A program made the translations under genes and the position numbers. DNA of 42,214 bases from Chara braunii (lineage: Eukaryota; Streptophyta; Charophyceae; Charales; Characeae). Numbering within the stretch: the stretch's first letter is position 1; every line of letters begins with the position of its first letter. Below, in pieces: positions 29,306 to 36,907 of this stretch. The DNA is taken from contig BFEA01000646.1 of NCBI GenBank assembly GCA_003427395.1, positions 717,773 through 759,986 on the forward strand, read 5' to 3'. The notes under the pieces are model-generated. The model did not search any database. It was not told where the DNA came from and saw nothing but the letters and a program-made list of their open reading frames with translations.

Positions 29306-29870
29306 TCAGCCCATATCGCCCCCCCCATTACTACAAACTCTCACATCCTCCTTTACTCGTCTCAGGCTATGCAGTAGTTCAACAATCCTAACCGTACTAC
29401 AGTCCATTCCTTCAACTTTCAGCCCCAACAATTTTCCGCAGTCAAACTTAAAACTCCTAGTCCTACTTCCACCATTGACCAACCACTTTCTCCTTTCTTT
29501 CCTTCTTGGTCTATGCTTTGATTTCTTCGTGTCGTTCCTCGATTTTACCGATCTTATATTCAACGATGGTGACCAGTGTTTAATCAATGCCCTTTCGACC
29601 GCCTCCAACTCGGTCCTATCAGAACTTGTGAATATTGGTAGAGCAACATACTTATGTGCCTCGTCTGTACCTAGCCAATTATATTGTCCTCCCCCGTTTC
29701 CTTGGTCTACCTCTTTGGCAGTAATGTTCACGCCATCTGGCCCAGAGTCCACGTTTCGTCATGCCAATATACACTTGCTTATGCCAAGGAGAAAGTAGGA
29801 CATACACACAACTTCTAGGATCAGATAAGTCGAGGGTCCCTTTATCCTCCTCATCTCTCCAATAGTTCAA
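29306..29870 (-). pseudogene. PLE GIY-YIG endonuclease
   Basis: Frame 29,870-29,679 reads SCVYVLLSPWHKQVYIGMTK then RGLWARWREHY. This is the GIY (as VYV) and YIG pair, followed by the Arg and His that sit at the active site. After a frameshift, frame 29,752-29,306 has RTELEAVERALIKHWSPSLN: the catalytic Glu in E-x2-LI and the conserved Asn in P-LN. The main catalytic positions of the family are therefore present, split by one frame change. This nuclease nicks target DNA in PLEs. It lies N-terminal of the RT. The frame runs on for about 70 basic residues. Confidence 0.88.
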
Positions 29871-30003
29871 AAATTTCTCCCCCTATTTCATTCCCGCACT
29901 TAGTATCAATCCTATTATGACAACCCGAAAATTTCCCTCCTCTATCTTATACTTACCATGGTTCAACAAAAAAATCTTCATTCACTCAGTAATTCCGCTC
30001 TAT

Positions 30004-30553
30004 TCAAGAGGTCGTCGCGACGATAAGGTCCTCACTTTGACTTATCCTTTGTATTGCCTTAGCCTCCTCCTTAATGACCACGCCCTTACTCGCTCTCATG
30101 TTGATGTGTGGCGTCGAAGGAAACAAAATTATCGAAGGGTCATATGCTACAGCCGACCTTCGAGTTAGCAGGCGTCTGATGGCAAGTTCTCGCTTGTCAT
30201 ACGCCACTTTCTCCCAGCGGCATGCCTCCTTCGGTTCGTCAATGGTCAAGGCGTCGTAGAATTCGTAACACCCCTGTTCAAATTTCTCCTTTCCCCCTGG
30301 TCCGCATGAGGCCAATGGCCATGATGTGCTTGAGTGACAAGTCAATCTTCGATGATGTATTAAACATGTCGTCTCCTTCGTCTGATCCGTTTTCATCGAT
30401 TCAATCCGTGCTTTCGCTTCGTCCGAAAGTCATGTACATCTATTCCCAGGAGTGACCATCGAGGGACTATTCCCAATAGGCAAGTCAGGACCACGCTTCC
30501 TTTTCTCCAATAAGTCCAGCCGTGCAGCTTGTTTCCGAAGTGCCATCAATTCT
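30004..30553 (-). pseudogene. PLE region between coiled coil and GIY-YIG
   Basis: A reading just downstream of the coiled-coil frame gives ELMALRKQAARLDLLEKRKR then GPDLPIGNSPSMVTP, another helical basic stretch of a kind I recall in Chara Gag-like proteins. Frame 30,396-30,004 goes on with FYDALTIDEPKEACRWEKVA and AYDPSIILFPSTPHIN. No known domain is recognised. Whether it is translated as one polyprotein with the GIY-YIG/RT part is not decidable with the present frameshifts. Confidence 0.5.
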
Positions 30554-30868
30554 TCATCCTTCGACTCGTCGATACCAATCGTCCGCTGTGCTATGCTCCT
30601 TCTCTTCGTTGATCGCGTCAGCAGAACTAAATGACTTTATCGACCTTTTCCCTTTACCTTCGTCCCTTTCCATGTCACCTTCCCGATCCTTCCTAAACTC
30701 ACTCCGCAGGATCCACATCAATCTGACATCCCGTTCTTCTTCGTGACGAAGACTCTGCTCTTTCCTAAGAGCCCTCCTAGCTTCTTTCTCACGACGTGAC
30801 TCCTCCTCTTGTCTCCTTCTTTCTGCCTCGTTCTCCCGTTCCACTCTCTCTCTACGTTCTTCCGCCAT
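30554..30868 (-). pseudogene. PLE charged coiled-coil segment
   Basis: A 104-codon frame almost entirely of Glu, Arg, Lys and Ala (RERVERENEAERRRQEEESR, RREKEARRALRKEQ), ending EERDVRLMWILRSEFRKD. It should form a long charged helix or coiled coil, useful for oligomerisation. It follows the CCHC region on the same strand. Confidence 0.65.
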
Positions 30869-30949
30869 CTGTAGAAAATACTCTCACGTAAGAGCATTAG
30901 TATCGTCTGTAACATCACTCCTTTCACTGCCACTATTGGCCGAACGACT

Positions 30950-31291
30950 TCAACAAATAATCAAGCTGTCACCGCCAAACTTTGACTTCCCGGTTCGTGT
31001 TTGTCCAGTCGCCAGAGTGGTAGGAACGAAGCCCCTTCCTTGCGCCTTCGCATTCCAGTAGTCAGCACAATCTCTGATAAAATGCCCTCCTTCTCTGCAT
31101 TTGTAGCACTTCCTGCCGTCTGGTGGCAAACCACCAGCACCGTCGTATCCCCTCCTTGAATCGCCTTTTTCACTCATCCTGACTTCCTTGGATATGGTAA
31201 AGTCAATGGATGGATCCAACCTCAAGTACCTCATTTCTCTGCAACAATCTCTCACCGATCTCTCACCCCTCCCTATCGTGCAAGCCGCCAC
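30950..31291 (-). pseudogene. PLE Gag-like CCHC zinc-knuckle region
   Basis: A 113-codon frame with RKCYKCREGGHFIRDCADYW, a perfect CX2CX4HX4C retroviral-type zinc knuckle, then QGRGFVPTTLATGQTRTGKS. The knuckle would bind RNA. It begins 44 bases inside the right terminal repeat, the first coding sequence of the element. Such knuckles belong to Gag proteins and some LINE ORF1 proteins and are not a standard PLE part. The start Met is uncertain; an upstream stop lies close by. Confidence 0.8.
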
Positions 31292-31619
31292 CTCCGCTAG
31301 GTACGATTGCTAGTTGGTTACGACCTTAGGTAGTAGGATAGCAAGTAAACTGCAAACATAAGGCAATCAGTCGACAGCACACTGGATGACTCCGAAAACG
31401 CTGTATGATGAACATCCAACATCTTGATTACAAAGAATGACCTACATTAACCAGTGGTGGGTTAATCGTGGTCGTGCGTGCTGCTCAGATATGTATGTGA
31501 GTGTTGAGGCGCAACCATTCCACCATCTCCAAGCCTCGTCACCCTCTGCCACCTCCTCCCTTCCCCTGGTCGCGTCAACGCCACAACGGGGAGAGAGGAT
31601 TTGTTCTCTCGACGACCCT

Positions 31620-31628
31620 CTATTTATG
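31620..31628 (-). promoter_or_regulatory. TATA-like word in right PLE repeat
   Basis: CATAAATAG on the minus strand, about 318 bases into the repeat and about 330 bases before the CCHC frame. Its conservation in both repeats is expected from shared descent and is weak evidence of function. Confidence 0.42.
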
Positions 31629-31698
31629 AGTACTGGCCCCAATTCGCCGGACAATGACCAACACAGTCCTAATATCTATTGACTAACACTATCCTAGT

Positions 31699-31898
31699 CA
31701 TAGGTCCCAGGTTCGAGCCACGGTTTCAAAAGGGCTCGAAGTAAAATGACGACAAAGCATCATGATACCCCTATCGGTCCCTATCCGGATAATGACTACC
31801 AGCTAATCTCATAGGTTCCGGGTTCAAGTCCCTGTCTCAAATGACTTGGAATAGAATGTCGACCCAAAATGACATGGTACCCCTTTCAGTCCCGTTAC
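31699..31898 (-). repeat. Two tandem 111-bp units with covarying hairpins, right
   Basis: Unit 1 starts at 31,699 and unit 2 at 31,810. Hairpin A pairs 31,712-31,719 with 31,733-31,740 (unit 1, perfect) and 31,823-31,830 with 31,843-31,850 (unit 2, one GU). Hairpin B pairs 31,856-31,860 with 31,871-31,875 in unit 2; in unit 1 only four pairs form (31,746-31,749 with 31,760-31,763). I looked for a hammerhead core (CTGANGA plus GAAA) on both strands and did not find one. Confidence 0.75.
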
Positions 31899-31945
31899 AT
31901 AACCAACTGGTTATCTGGACCGGTACTTTGAGCCAAAGGGCACCT

Positions 31946-32333
31946 GGTGTTGTAGAGGCCAAGGACCAGACCCGTAGTGATTGCTGGCAGCAGCAGTCAA
32001 TGGTTGTCCTGAGAGGATATGCCACCTACCCTACCCATCCCAACGAAATACTCCCAGCACACCCCCTGTCCCTACTATCCTACCTCAGTGTGACCAGCAC
32101 TCAGGACCATCACCCTACCAGTATCGAGGGCCACTTGGACCAGACACATTGACGAGCACCAAGGCTGGTGGAAGCGGAAGCGGACGAACCTTGTCGCACG
32201 GTGGATGCCAGGCTCATGCAATCTTCTACAGGCCCAATTCAGAGAGTCTACCCAGCAGGAGTACTTAAGAAAGGCAAGTCGGCGCCCACGGACACATCCT
32301 ACCGTCCTTCCCCTAACTTACCCAAGGCTAGGC
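31946..32333 (-). mobile_element. Poly(A)-tailed element copy 2, body
   Basis: This is the rest of the element split by the PLE. It aligns with 20,050-20,480 from GGTGTTGTAGAGGCCAAGG to CTTACCCAAGGCTA, with small deletions (for example near 32,166). The first 13 bases are the right copy of the target-site duplication. Confidence 0.85.
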
Positions 32334-32528
32334 AGAACTCAGACTAGCCAGAGGGAATTATATCCCAACCCTACCCTGGAGCTAAGCCATGCGTGGGCCT
32401 CGTTTTTTTTTTCTTTGTTCCTTTTTGGATGCAACTGCCCCGACTCTGCAAAATTCGGTGTGTAGTGAAATCAGGCTCGGCAAAACAGGAGCAGAGGTAG
32501 TGTTTATTTAACCACCCACAACAACAGA

Positions 32529-32690
32529 TTGGGGTGATGGTAAGAGCATGTACTCCTAGTTGCCGCAGGGGTCTCGAGTCTATTGGTGGGGAGCTACACC
32601 TGCTGGAAAGTGAGTCCAGCGTCCCCTGAGATACAATGTTAAGTTGGTAGATCAGCACGTGCTGGGAACTGGGCCCAGCATCCTTCATGA
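32529..32690 (+). mobile_element. SINE-like element, copies F and G
   Basis: Copy F has the clearest tRNA-like head: TGGTAAGAGCA (32,538-32,548) and GGTCTCGAGTC (32,570-32,580), spaced as pol III A and B boxes. Then follow TATTGGTGGGGAGCTACACC and TGCTGGAAAGTGAGTCCAGC, GTCCC. Copy G (32,650-32,688) has a second core, GTGCTGGGAACTGGGCCCAG, whose stem is GCTGGG/CCCAGC, a compensated change from GCTGGA/TCCAGC. Confidence 0.55.
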
Positions 32691-32718
32691 AAATCTGATG
32701 ATGCTACTTATGCTATGA

Positions 32719-32741
32719 GATGATGATGATGATGATGATCA
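32719..32741 (+). repeat. (ATG)n microsatellite
   Basis: About seven GAT/ATG triplets in a row. Nothing else is attached to it. Confidence 0.9.
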
Positions 32742-32759
32742 AAAGCAATGAACTATATA

Positions 32760-33110
32760 AACAAAACCCGACCTCTCAACCCATGAGCAACTCCTTGCAA
32801 CCCCTCTACCAGACACAGCACTCCAAAGGCAATATCATCCTAGCTAATACCAGCCATAGCCATCGTGTCTTCACTACCAAGACTATACCCGGTCCCTTAG
32901 TTTGTCATGGCACCCCCCCCGCAGTTTGCCACTGGATTGCCTTCGTCCCTCGACGGATCCCCAGACCTCTCTACCAGGCCTCACGCTACAAACAGTTCAC
33001 AGGGCAACGGCCCAGCACCGGCCAGCATCGTTTTGGCAGCGGCAAACCAAGAGCAGAAAACACTACCGCTTTCTACGGCGTCAGCCAGGCTTCTACTACC
33101 TCTAAAATCC
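32760..33110 (+). repeat. Dispersed repeat R2, copy 2 with flank
   Basis: The R2 core (32,929-33,050) plus about 170 bases upstream that loosely resemble the region upstream of copy 3 (shared CCCGACCTCT, TCACTACCA...CTATACCCGG-like words). R2 is therefore probably about 300 bp or more in full. Confidence 0.6.
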
Positions 33111-33244
33111 TGTTTCTGATGTGAGAGGAAACTGAGATGACACCTAGGATGGAAAAAAGTCAGATAAGCTTACATAGCTCAGACAGTTAGTGATCAGAGT
33201 ATAATTTATAGAAATCTTTTCCTTTTTTTTATAATAAGAAAATA

Positions 33245-33620
33245 GCACCCACGAATAACCTCTTGCCCCGACCTCTACCAAACACCCACAAATCAGTGAC
33301 ACTGCTGTCCTATGGGAAGCCTCACAAAACTGTCATGTTCTCACCACCAGACCTATCCCTGGCCTGGGCAACGGGGCAGCGTAACCCACCCCAGCTCTGG
33401 CCGCCGTTGATCAGGCAACAGTTCCCAGTTAGCCACTGGCTTGCCACTCCCCTTCGGCAAACCCCAGATCTCTCTACCAGGCCTCATGCTCCTGCGAAAC
33501 AGGTTACAGGGCTGCGCCCCAGCACTGGCCAGCGTCATTCTGGCATCGGCCAACTGAGACCCCCAAACAGAGAAGCTTTGTTAGGCAACAGATCGACCTT
33601 CACCGCCACTTAAAACCGGG
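33245..33620 (+). repeat. Dispersed repeat R2, copy 3 with flank
   Basis: The R2 core at 33,433-33,553 with upstream similarity from about 33,250. Copies 2 and 3 are direct repeats about 500 bp apart, with a short A/T-rich spacer (about 33,120-33,245). Confidence 0.65.
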
Positions 33621-34009
33621 AGCCGGTTGCTGACGAAGCTGAAAAGTTGTTGATGAGTGCTATCACATGATTATCGGAACCTGTGAATTCAGTGTGAGAA
33701 CATGAACGTGATCAGACAGTGAATGCCACTCACAGGAAGTACAAGGGGTAGTCAGACAAGGATTCAAAGTAAACTCACATTGAAATTCTTGTCAGACTGA
33801 AAGCAATCTTGAGGCTGATTCATCATCAAGAGAAGATGAATTCAGTCCAATTAACAGCCTGTCCATCAGCGGTGTTTGAGAAACTTGAATAAGCCCGGAA
33901 CATAGCATACTCATTCTCAAGCACAGGGATGCACAGACAAACCAATGAGATCAGTGAAGGAATCAGGCTCAAGGTAGCTAGACCAGGAGAAGGTTTCCAT
34001 CAGCTGAAA
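33621..34009. other. No gene seen
   Basis: Non-coding spacer; GATCAG and TCAGAC words recur, but I see no array or domain. By position it could be the decayed downstream part of the element whose Gag lies at 34,126-35,618. Confidence 0.4.
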
Positions 34010-34061
34010 ACACACAGGTAAGTTACAAACAACAAACACGCAGGTAAGTTACAAACAACCA
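34010..34061 (+). repeat. Perfect-to-near-perfect 25-bp tandem duplication
   Basis: AACACRCAGGTAAGTTACAA followed by ACAAC occurs twice in direct succession with one or two differences. A short local duplication of unknown meaning. Confidence 0.85.
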
Positions 34062-34125
34062 AACTGCACCTGATCCTTCTTCAACAAAAGGATACTTAGT
34101 TCAGCAGAATCCACTGCTGACTGGA

Positions 34126-35618
34126 TCAGGTTACAGCGTAGTGGTTGCCCCATGAAGGGCAATACTTGACAAAGTGTTGCCCAACACATCTGAGGCAGAC
34201 ACCGACATCCTTCCTCTTTTGCGATAGCCCGTCTGGGATACGGAAATCCCTCCATGGGACAGAGGAAGAATCCATGGGGTTAGCTGGACATTTGGCAAAC
34301 TTGGGCAGATTTTGCTTCTGAGGTCCACAGGGGCGTTTGCCAAACCCCATAGGAGAGGGGGACCTTTGTCTCTGGAGCTCATTGCGCTTACCAGTTCCTG
34401 AGCCAAAGTCAGAATACCCTGGTCCAGGAAGCCTCCTGCACCTTGACTAGCTGAGGGAGTTGATCCTCTCTGGTCAAAGCCTGCAAAGTCTTCCACAGAC
34501 TCCATCGTGTGCCACCTCCTGTTGCTCTTCCTCTGACTCTGAGAAGGGGAGGTGCTTCCCGTCTGGGAAGTGGACTGGATTTGGAGTTTGACCTCCAAAT
34601 CCAAGGCTTCTTTGCCAAAGGCCTTCCAGTCCTTGTGACCTGCAGAAAATAGGGTCTGTACATAAGTTATCGGGGTAGCCTGGACAAACAATTGCAACTT
34701 GTCCTGGTCTGACATGGATAACCTAGGTGTAGAGGTTAGCCTTTCCCAAACTGCGTAGAGCTTGGAGAGGGATCCCTGCCATTGTGACTGGCCTAACCTC
34801 ACAAGCTCTGCAGCAGCCTCCTTGGCTCTCTCTCGATTGGCGAACCTCTCCTCCAGAGACCTTTAAATATGTTGTCCAATCCTACTGTACCAGCCCAGTC
34901 GGCCAGCTGTTTCTGGGCCTTATTGGCCTCAGAAGTAGCCCACTGAAGTGCAGGCCTTCCCAAACGTCTACAATGGACTGCACCTTGGTAGCGTTCGACA
35001 AGTGAGTTCCTTGAGGTACCATCTCATCGAGGCAGTCCAATCTGCTACATCCACTTTGGGGTTATCCCCGGTGAATGTTTCAGGTTGGGCTGTCTTGGGG
35101 CGCCTCGATTTCTGCTGGCCTAGGCCTGCAGTCACTTCTGCCTTAGAAGTCACAGGGTGCCCTTCCACAAGCTGCAGGGACTGCACGTTTTGAGGTGTAG
35201 CCGGTCTGCTCTTGGGGCTACTGGCTTGGGATGATGCAGCAGCAGAGGACCTTGCATGTGAATAGGGTGTAGCAGGAGGAGTAGGAGTAGTACTGGGAGT
35301 AGGAGTAGTGGGAGTAGGAGTAGGAAGAGGGAGGAAACATAGGTTAACAACTGCCACAAAACGATCGAAGGAATCTGCAAGGGAGGAGAATTTGGTTTCG
35401 ATGATGGACAATCTGTCCACCATCGAAGTCTAAACTTTCATCCCAGGAGGTTTGTTCTTCCCTCATCACTTCCTTGGATTGTCTCGACCTTCCTTCTGCT
35501 TCTCCATCTGCTCCAACTGCGACCGAGCTGCCTCTGCAGCCTTAACTACTTCTCCAGTCTTCAGTTCAGTGACAAGCAACTTGTAATTCCCTGCACTGAC
35601 TAAACTTTCTTCCCCCAT
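34126..35618 (-). pseudogene. Gag remnant of a third LTR element
   Basis: The likely start is the ATG at 35,616-35,618 (MGEESLVSAGNYKLL), with a helical AAEAARSQLEQMEKQKEG stretch. After stops near 35,465-35,432 come a Pro/Thr-rich linker and QPETFTGDNPKVDVADW, MRWYLKELT, a Gag-core pattern (F-G, V-W, yl). Frame 34,802-34,131 has VWERLTSTPRLSMSDQDKLQ and FSAGHKDWKAFGKEALDLEV. Frame 34,350-34,126 ends in GVCLRCVGQHFVKYCPSW, a zinc knuckle with spacing CX2CX3HX4C. No protease or RT follows. Confidence 0.7.
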
Positions 35619-36892
35619 TCCAGAAGATTATTTTCACACTACAAGATAAACGTGAAAGTGTTCAAAGGCTGAAGACCATTCACTAGTCTACTCAGATATG
35701 GAATGTGGTGTTGATTCCCAACCCGAACAAGTTAACAGGCTTGACAGGCTCACAGGAATGGCACTGACCACTACGACTGACCAACAGGGTTGTACTTCCA
35801 AAATGGCAGTCTTAACTGATCTGTGACCTCCCGCTGATGGGGTCACTTACCAATTCCCAACTCTGCGTAGGACTGTTTTCAGGCGCAGGGACTGACAACA
35901 GTGACTGACGCCCAATTGCACATGGACCCAACCTCGACCAACGAATATCTTCCCACAAAAAAATATTTATTTGTTAGAAAAATGCGAGGCTCAAGGCCTC
36001 GATACGTCCTACTGGGCCCTATTTTCAGAGCAGTCGGCCGCCCTAAGTGAAGGCAGGCTCTACCAAGGCCTACATGCCCATTTTTGGGGTCATCACACAA
36101 CTGGGGAAATTCAAGCAGTTGCGCAGCGCCAGTTGGTTGAGAGCACCCAGGCCCAGACTGCCTCTTTCGTAAGTAACTGAGGCAGGCCCTGGGCCAGATT
36201 CACTACACGGACCTAACACGGGCCACGGGCAACCACCACAGGCCCAGGGCCTGATTCGTTTGGGCTGGGGCTCAGCCTCTCTGGGCCTACCGGAAGCTTC
36301 TGGGCAGGGGCCCAACACAACCAGGCTGCACGCAAGCAGGCAGGCCACTTCCATTTAGGAAAGTGCCTGCCAACGCATTGGGCATTCAGGCACTGGCTGC
36401 ATGTTGCGCTAACGCTGGCCAGGCTCACGCGCTCACGGGCGAGCTGGAAGGAGCAGTCAACCATAGCCAAGCTGCGCTGCTGTATGCTGGATGGGACACA
36501 TGGTGGTTCTTGGGGGCATGTGGCATCTGTGAGTTGGGGATCGAGGTTGTGAGTGATACGAGAGACATACCTGGTGCTTGAGGCGAACGGCATTGGCCGA
36601 GATCTGCTCGTACTTCGGGGAGCTGTTGACGTCATCAGCGGCATTGTAGATAGGCTAGATAGGATCTGCCATCTATGGTTTGGGCGTCGAGCGCCACATA
36701 GGATATCGACATTGGTTCTTCCTTGATGATGATGAAACTATTCCAGCATTGTCAATTATGAGCTTTCGTTGTGCTCTTATTTGGTGGAACTCGTGATACA
36801 ATTCTGCTATTGGTTCGAGGTCACGACTAGCTGGTCTCATGTGTACAACGCTGTTTGATTTCTGAAGTTCGCTATCGCTCATTTTCCTTGCA
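35619..36892. other. No gene seen; may include a plus-strand LTR
   Basis: The right end (36,889-36,892, TGCA) directly precedes a plus-strand PBS, so an LTR must end there. Its left end is not found. A GC-rich part (about 36,060-36,480) has many GGCCC/GGGCC words. The stretch 35,619-35,950 may be the leader of the Gag remnant to its left. No coding homology seen. Confidence 0.4.
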
Positions 36893-36895
36893 ATT

Positions 36896-36907
36896 TGGTA
36901 TCAGAGA
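36896..36907 (+). promoter_or_regulatory. Orphan primer binding site, tRNA-iMet type
   Basis: TGGTATCAGAGA follows TTGCA + ATT, the standard LTR-end, 2-3-base gap, PBS layout of plant Ty3 and Copia elements. It matches 11 of 12 bases of the plant initiator-tRNA PBS. It runs opposite to the two annotated Ty3 elements, so it belongs to a further, largely missing element. Confidence 0.75.

Larger units (their letters stand above)
26312..31945 (-). mobile_element. Penelope-like element with GIY-YIG, RT, CCHC region and terminal repeats
   Basis: A 5,634-bp insertion read on the minus strand: terminal repeat, CCHC knuckle, coiled coil, GIY-YIG nuclease, linker, RT, terminal repeat. The RT blocks (PLDRNPG, DIKDMFSRLPH, GIPMG, FIDDV) and a GIY-YIG nuclease define PLEs; nuclease upstream of RT is the order known for the Chlamys/Naiad group. 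Terminal direct repeats (pseudo-LTRs) are typical of PLEs. There is no tRNA PBS, protease, RNase H or integrase, and the 13-bp TSD is longer than LTR integrases make. Reading frames are broken, so this copy is inactive. Confidence 0.85.
31335..31945 (-). repeat. PLE terminal direct repeat, right (5') copy
   Basis: A 611-bp repeat matching 26,312-26,923. On the minus strand it begins AGGTGCCCTTTGGCTC and ends CTTGCTATCCT. The bases inside it (minus strand from 31,334) show no tRNA PBS, unlike a true 5' LTR. It should carry the element's promoter. Confidence 0.93.

Noticed and set aside
26312-31945. Interpretation as an ordinary LTR retrotransposon
   Set aside because: There is no PBS beside the right repeat, no TG...CA ends, no protease, RNase H or integrase, and the TSD is 13 bp. 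The RT motifs are of PLE type.
26312-31945. Hammerhead ribozyme in the PLE repeats
   Set aside because: I searched both strands by eye for CTGANGA followed by GAAA and found no such core. A weaker variant could be missed.
18311-32690. Hammerhead ribozyme in the SINE-like core (CTGATGGAAAGC in copy B)
   Set aside because: The CTGATG and GAAA words are directly joined without a stem II, and other copies read CTGCTGGAAAC, so the core is not met.
34010-34061. CRISPR-like array
   Set aside because: Only two copies of a 25-bp unit with no spacer between them; a simple tandem duplication.
36213-36644. Protein-coding frames of 94-143 codons in the GC-rich stretch
   Set aside because: Frames on both strands overlap and are equally long, with no motif; GC richness alone explains them.
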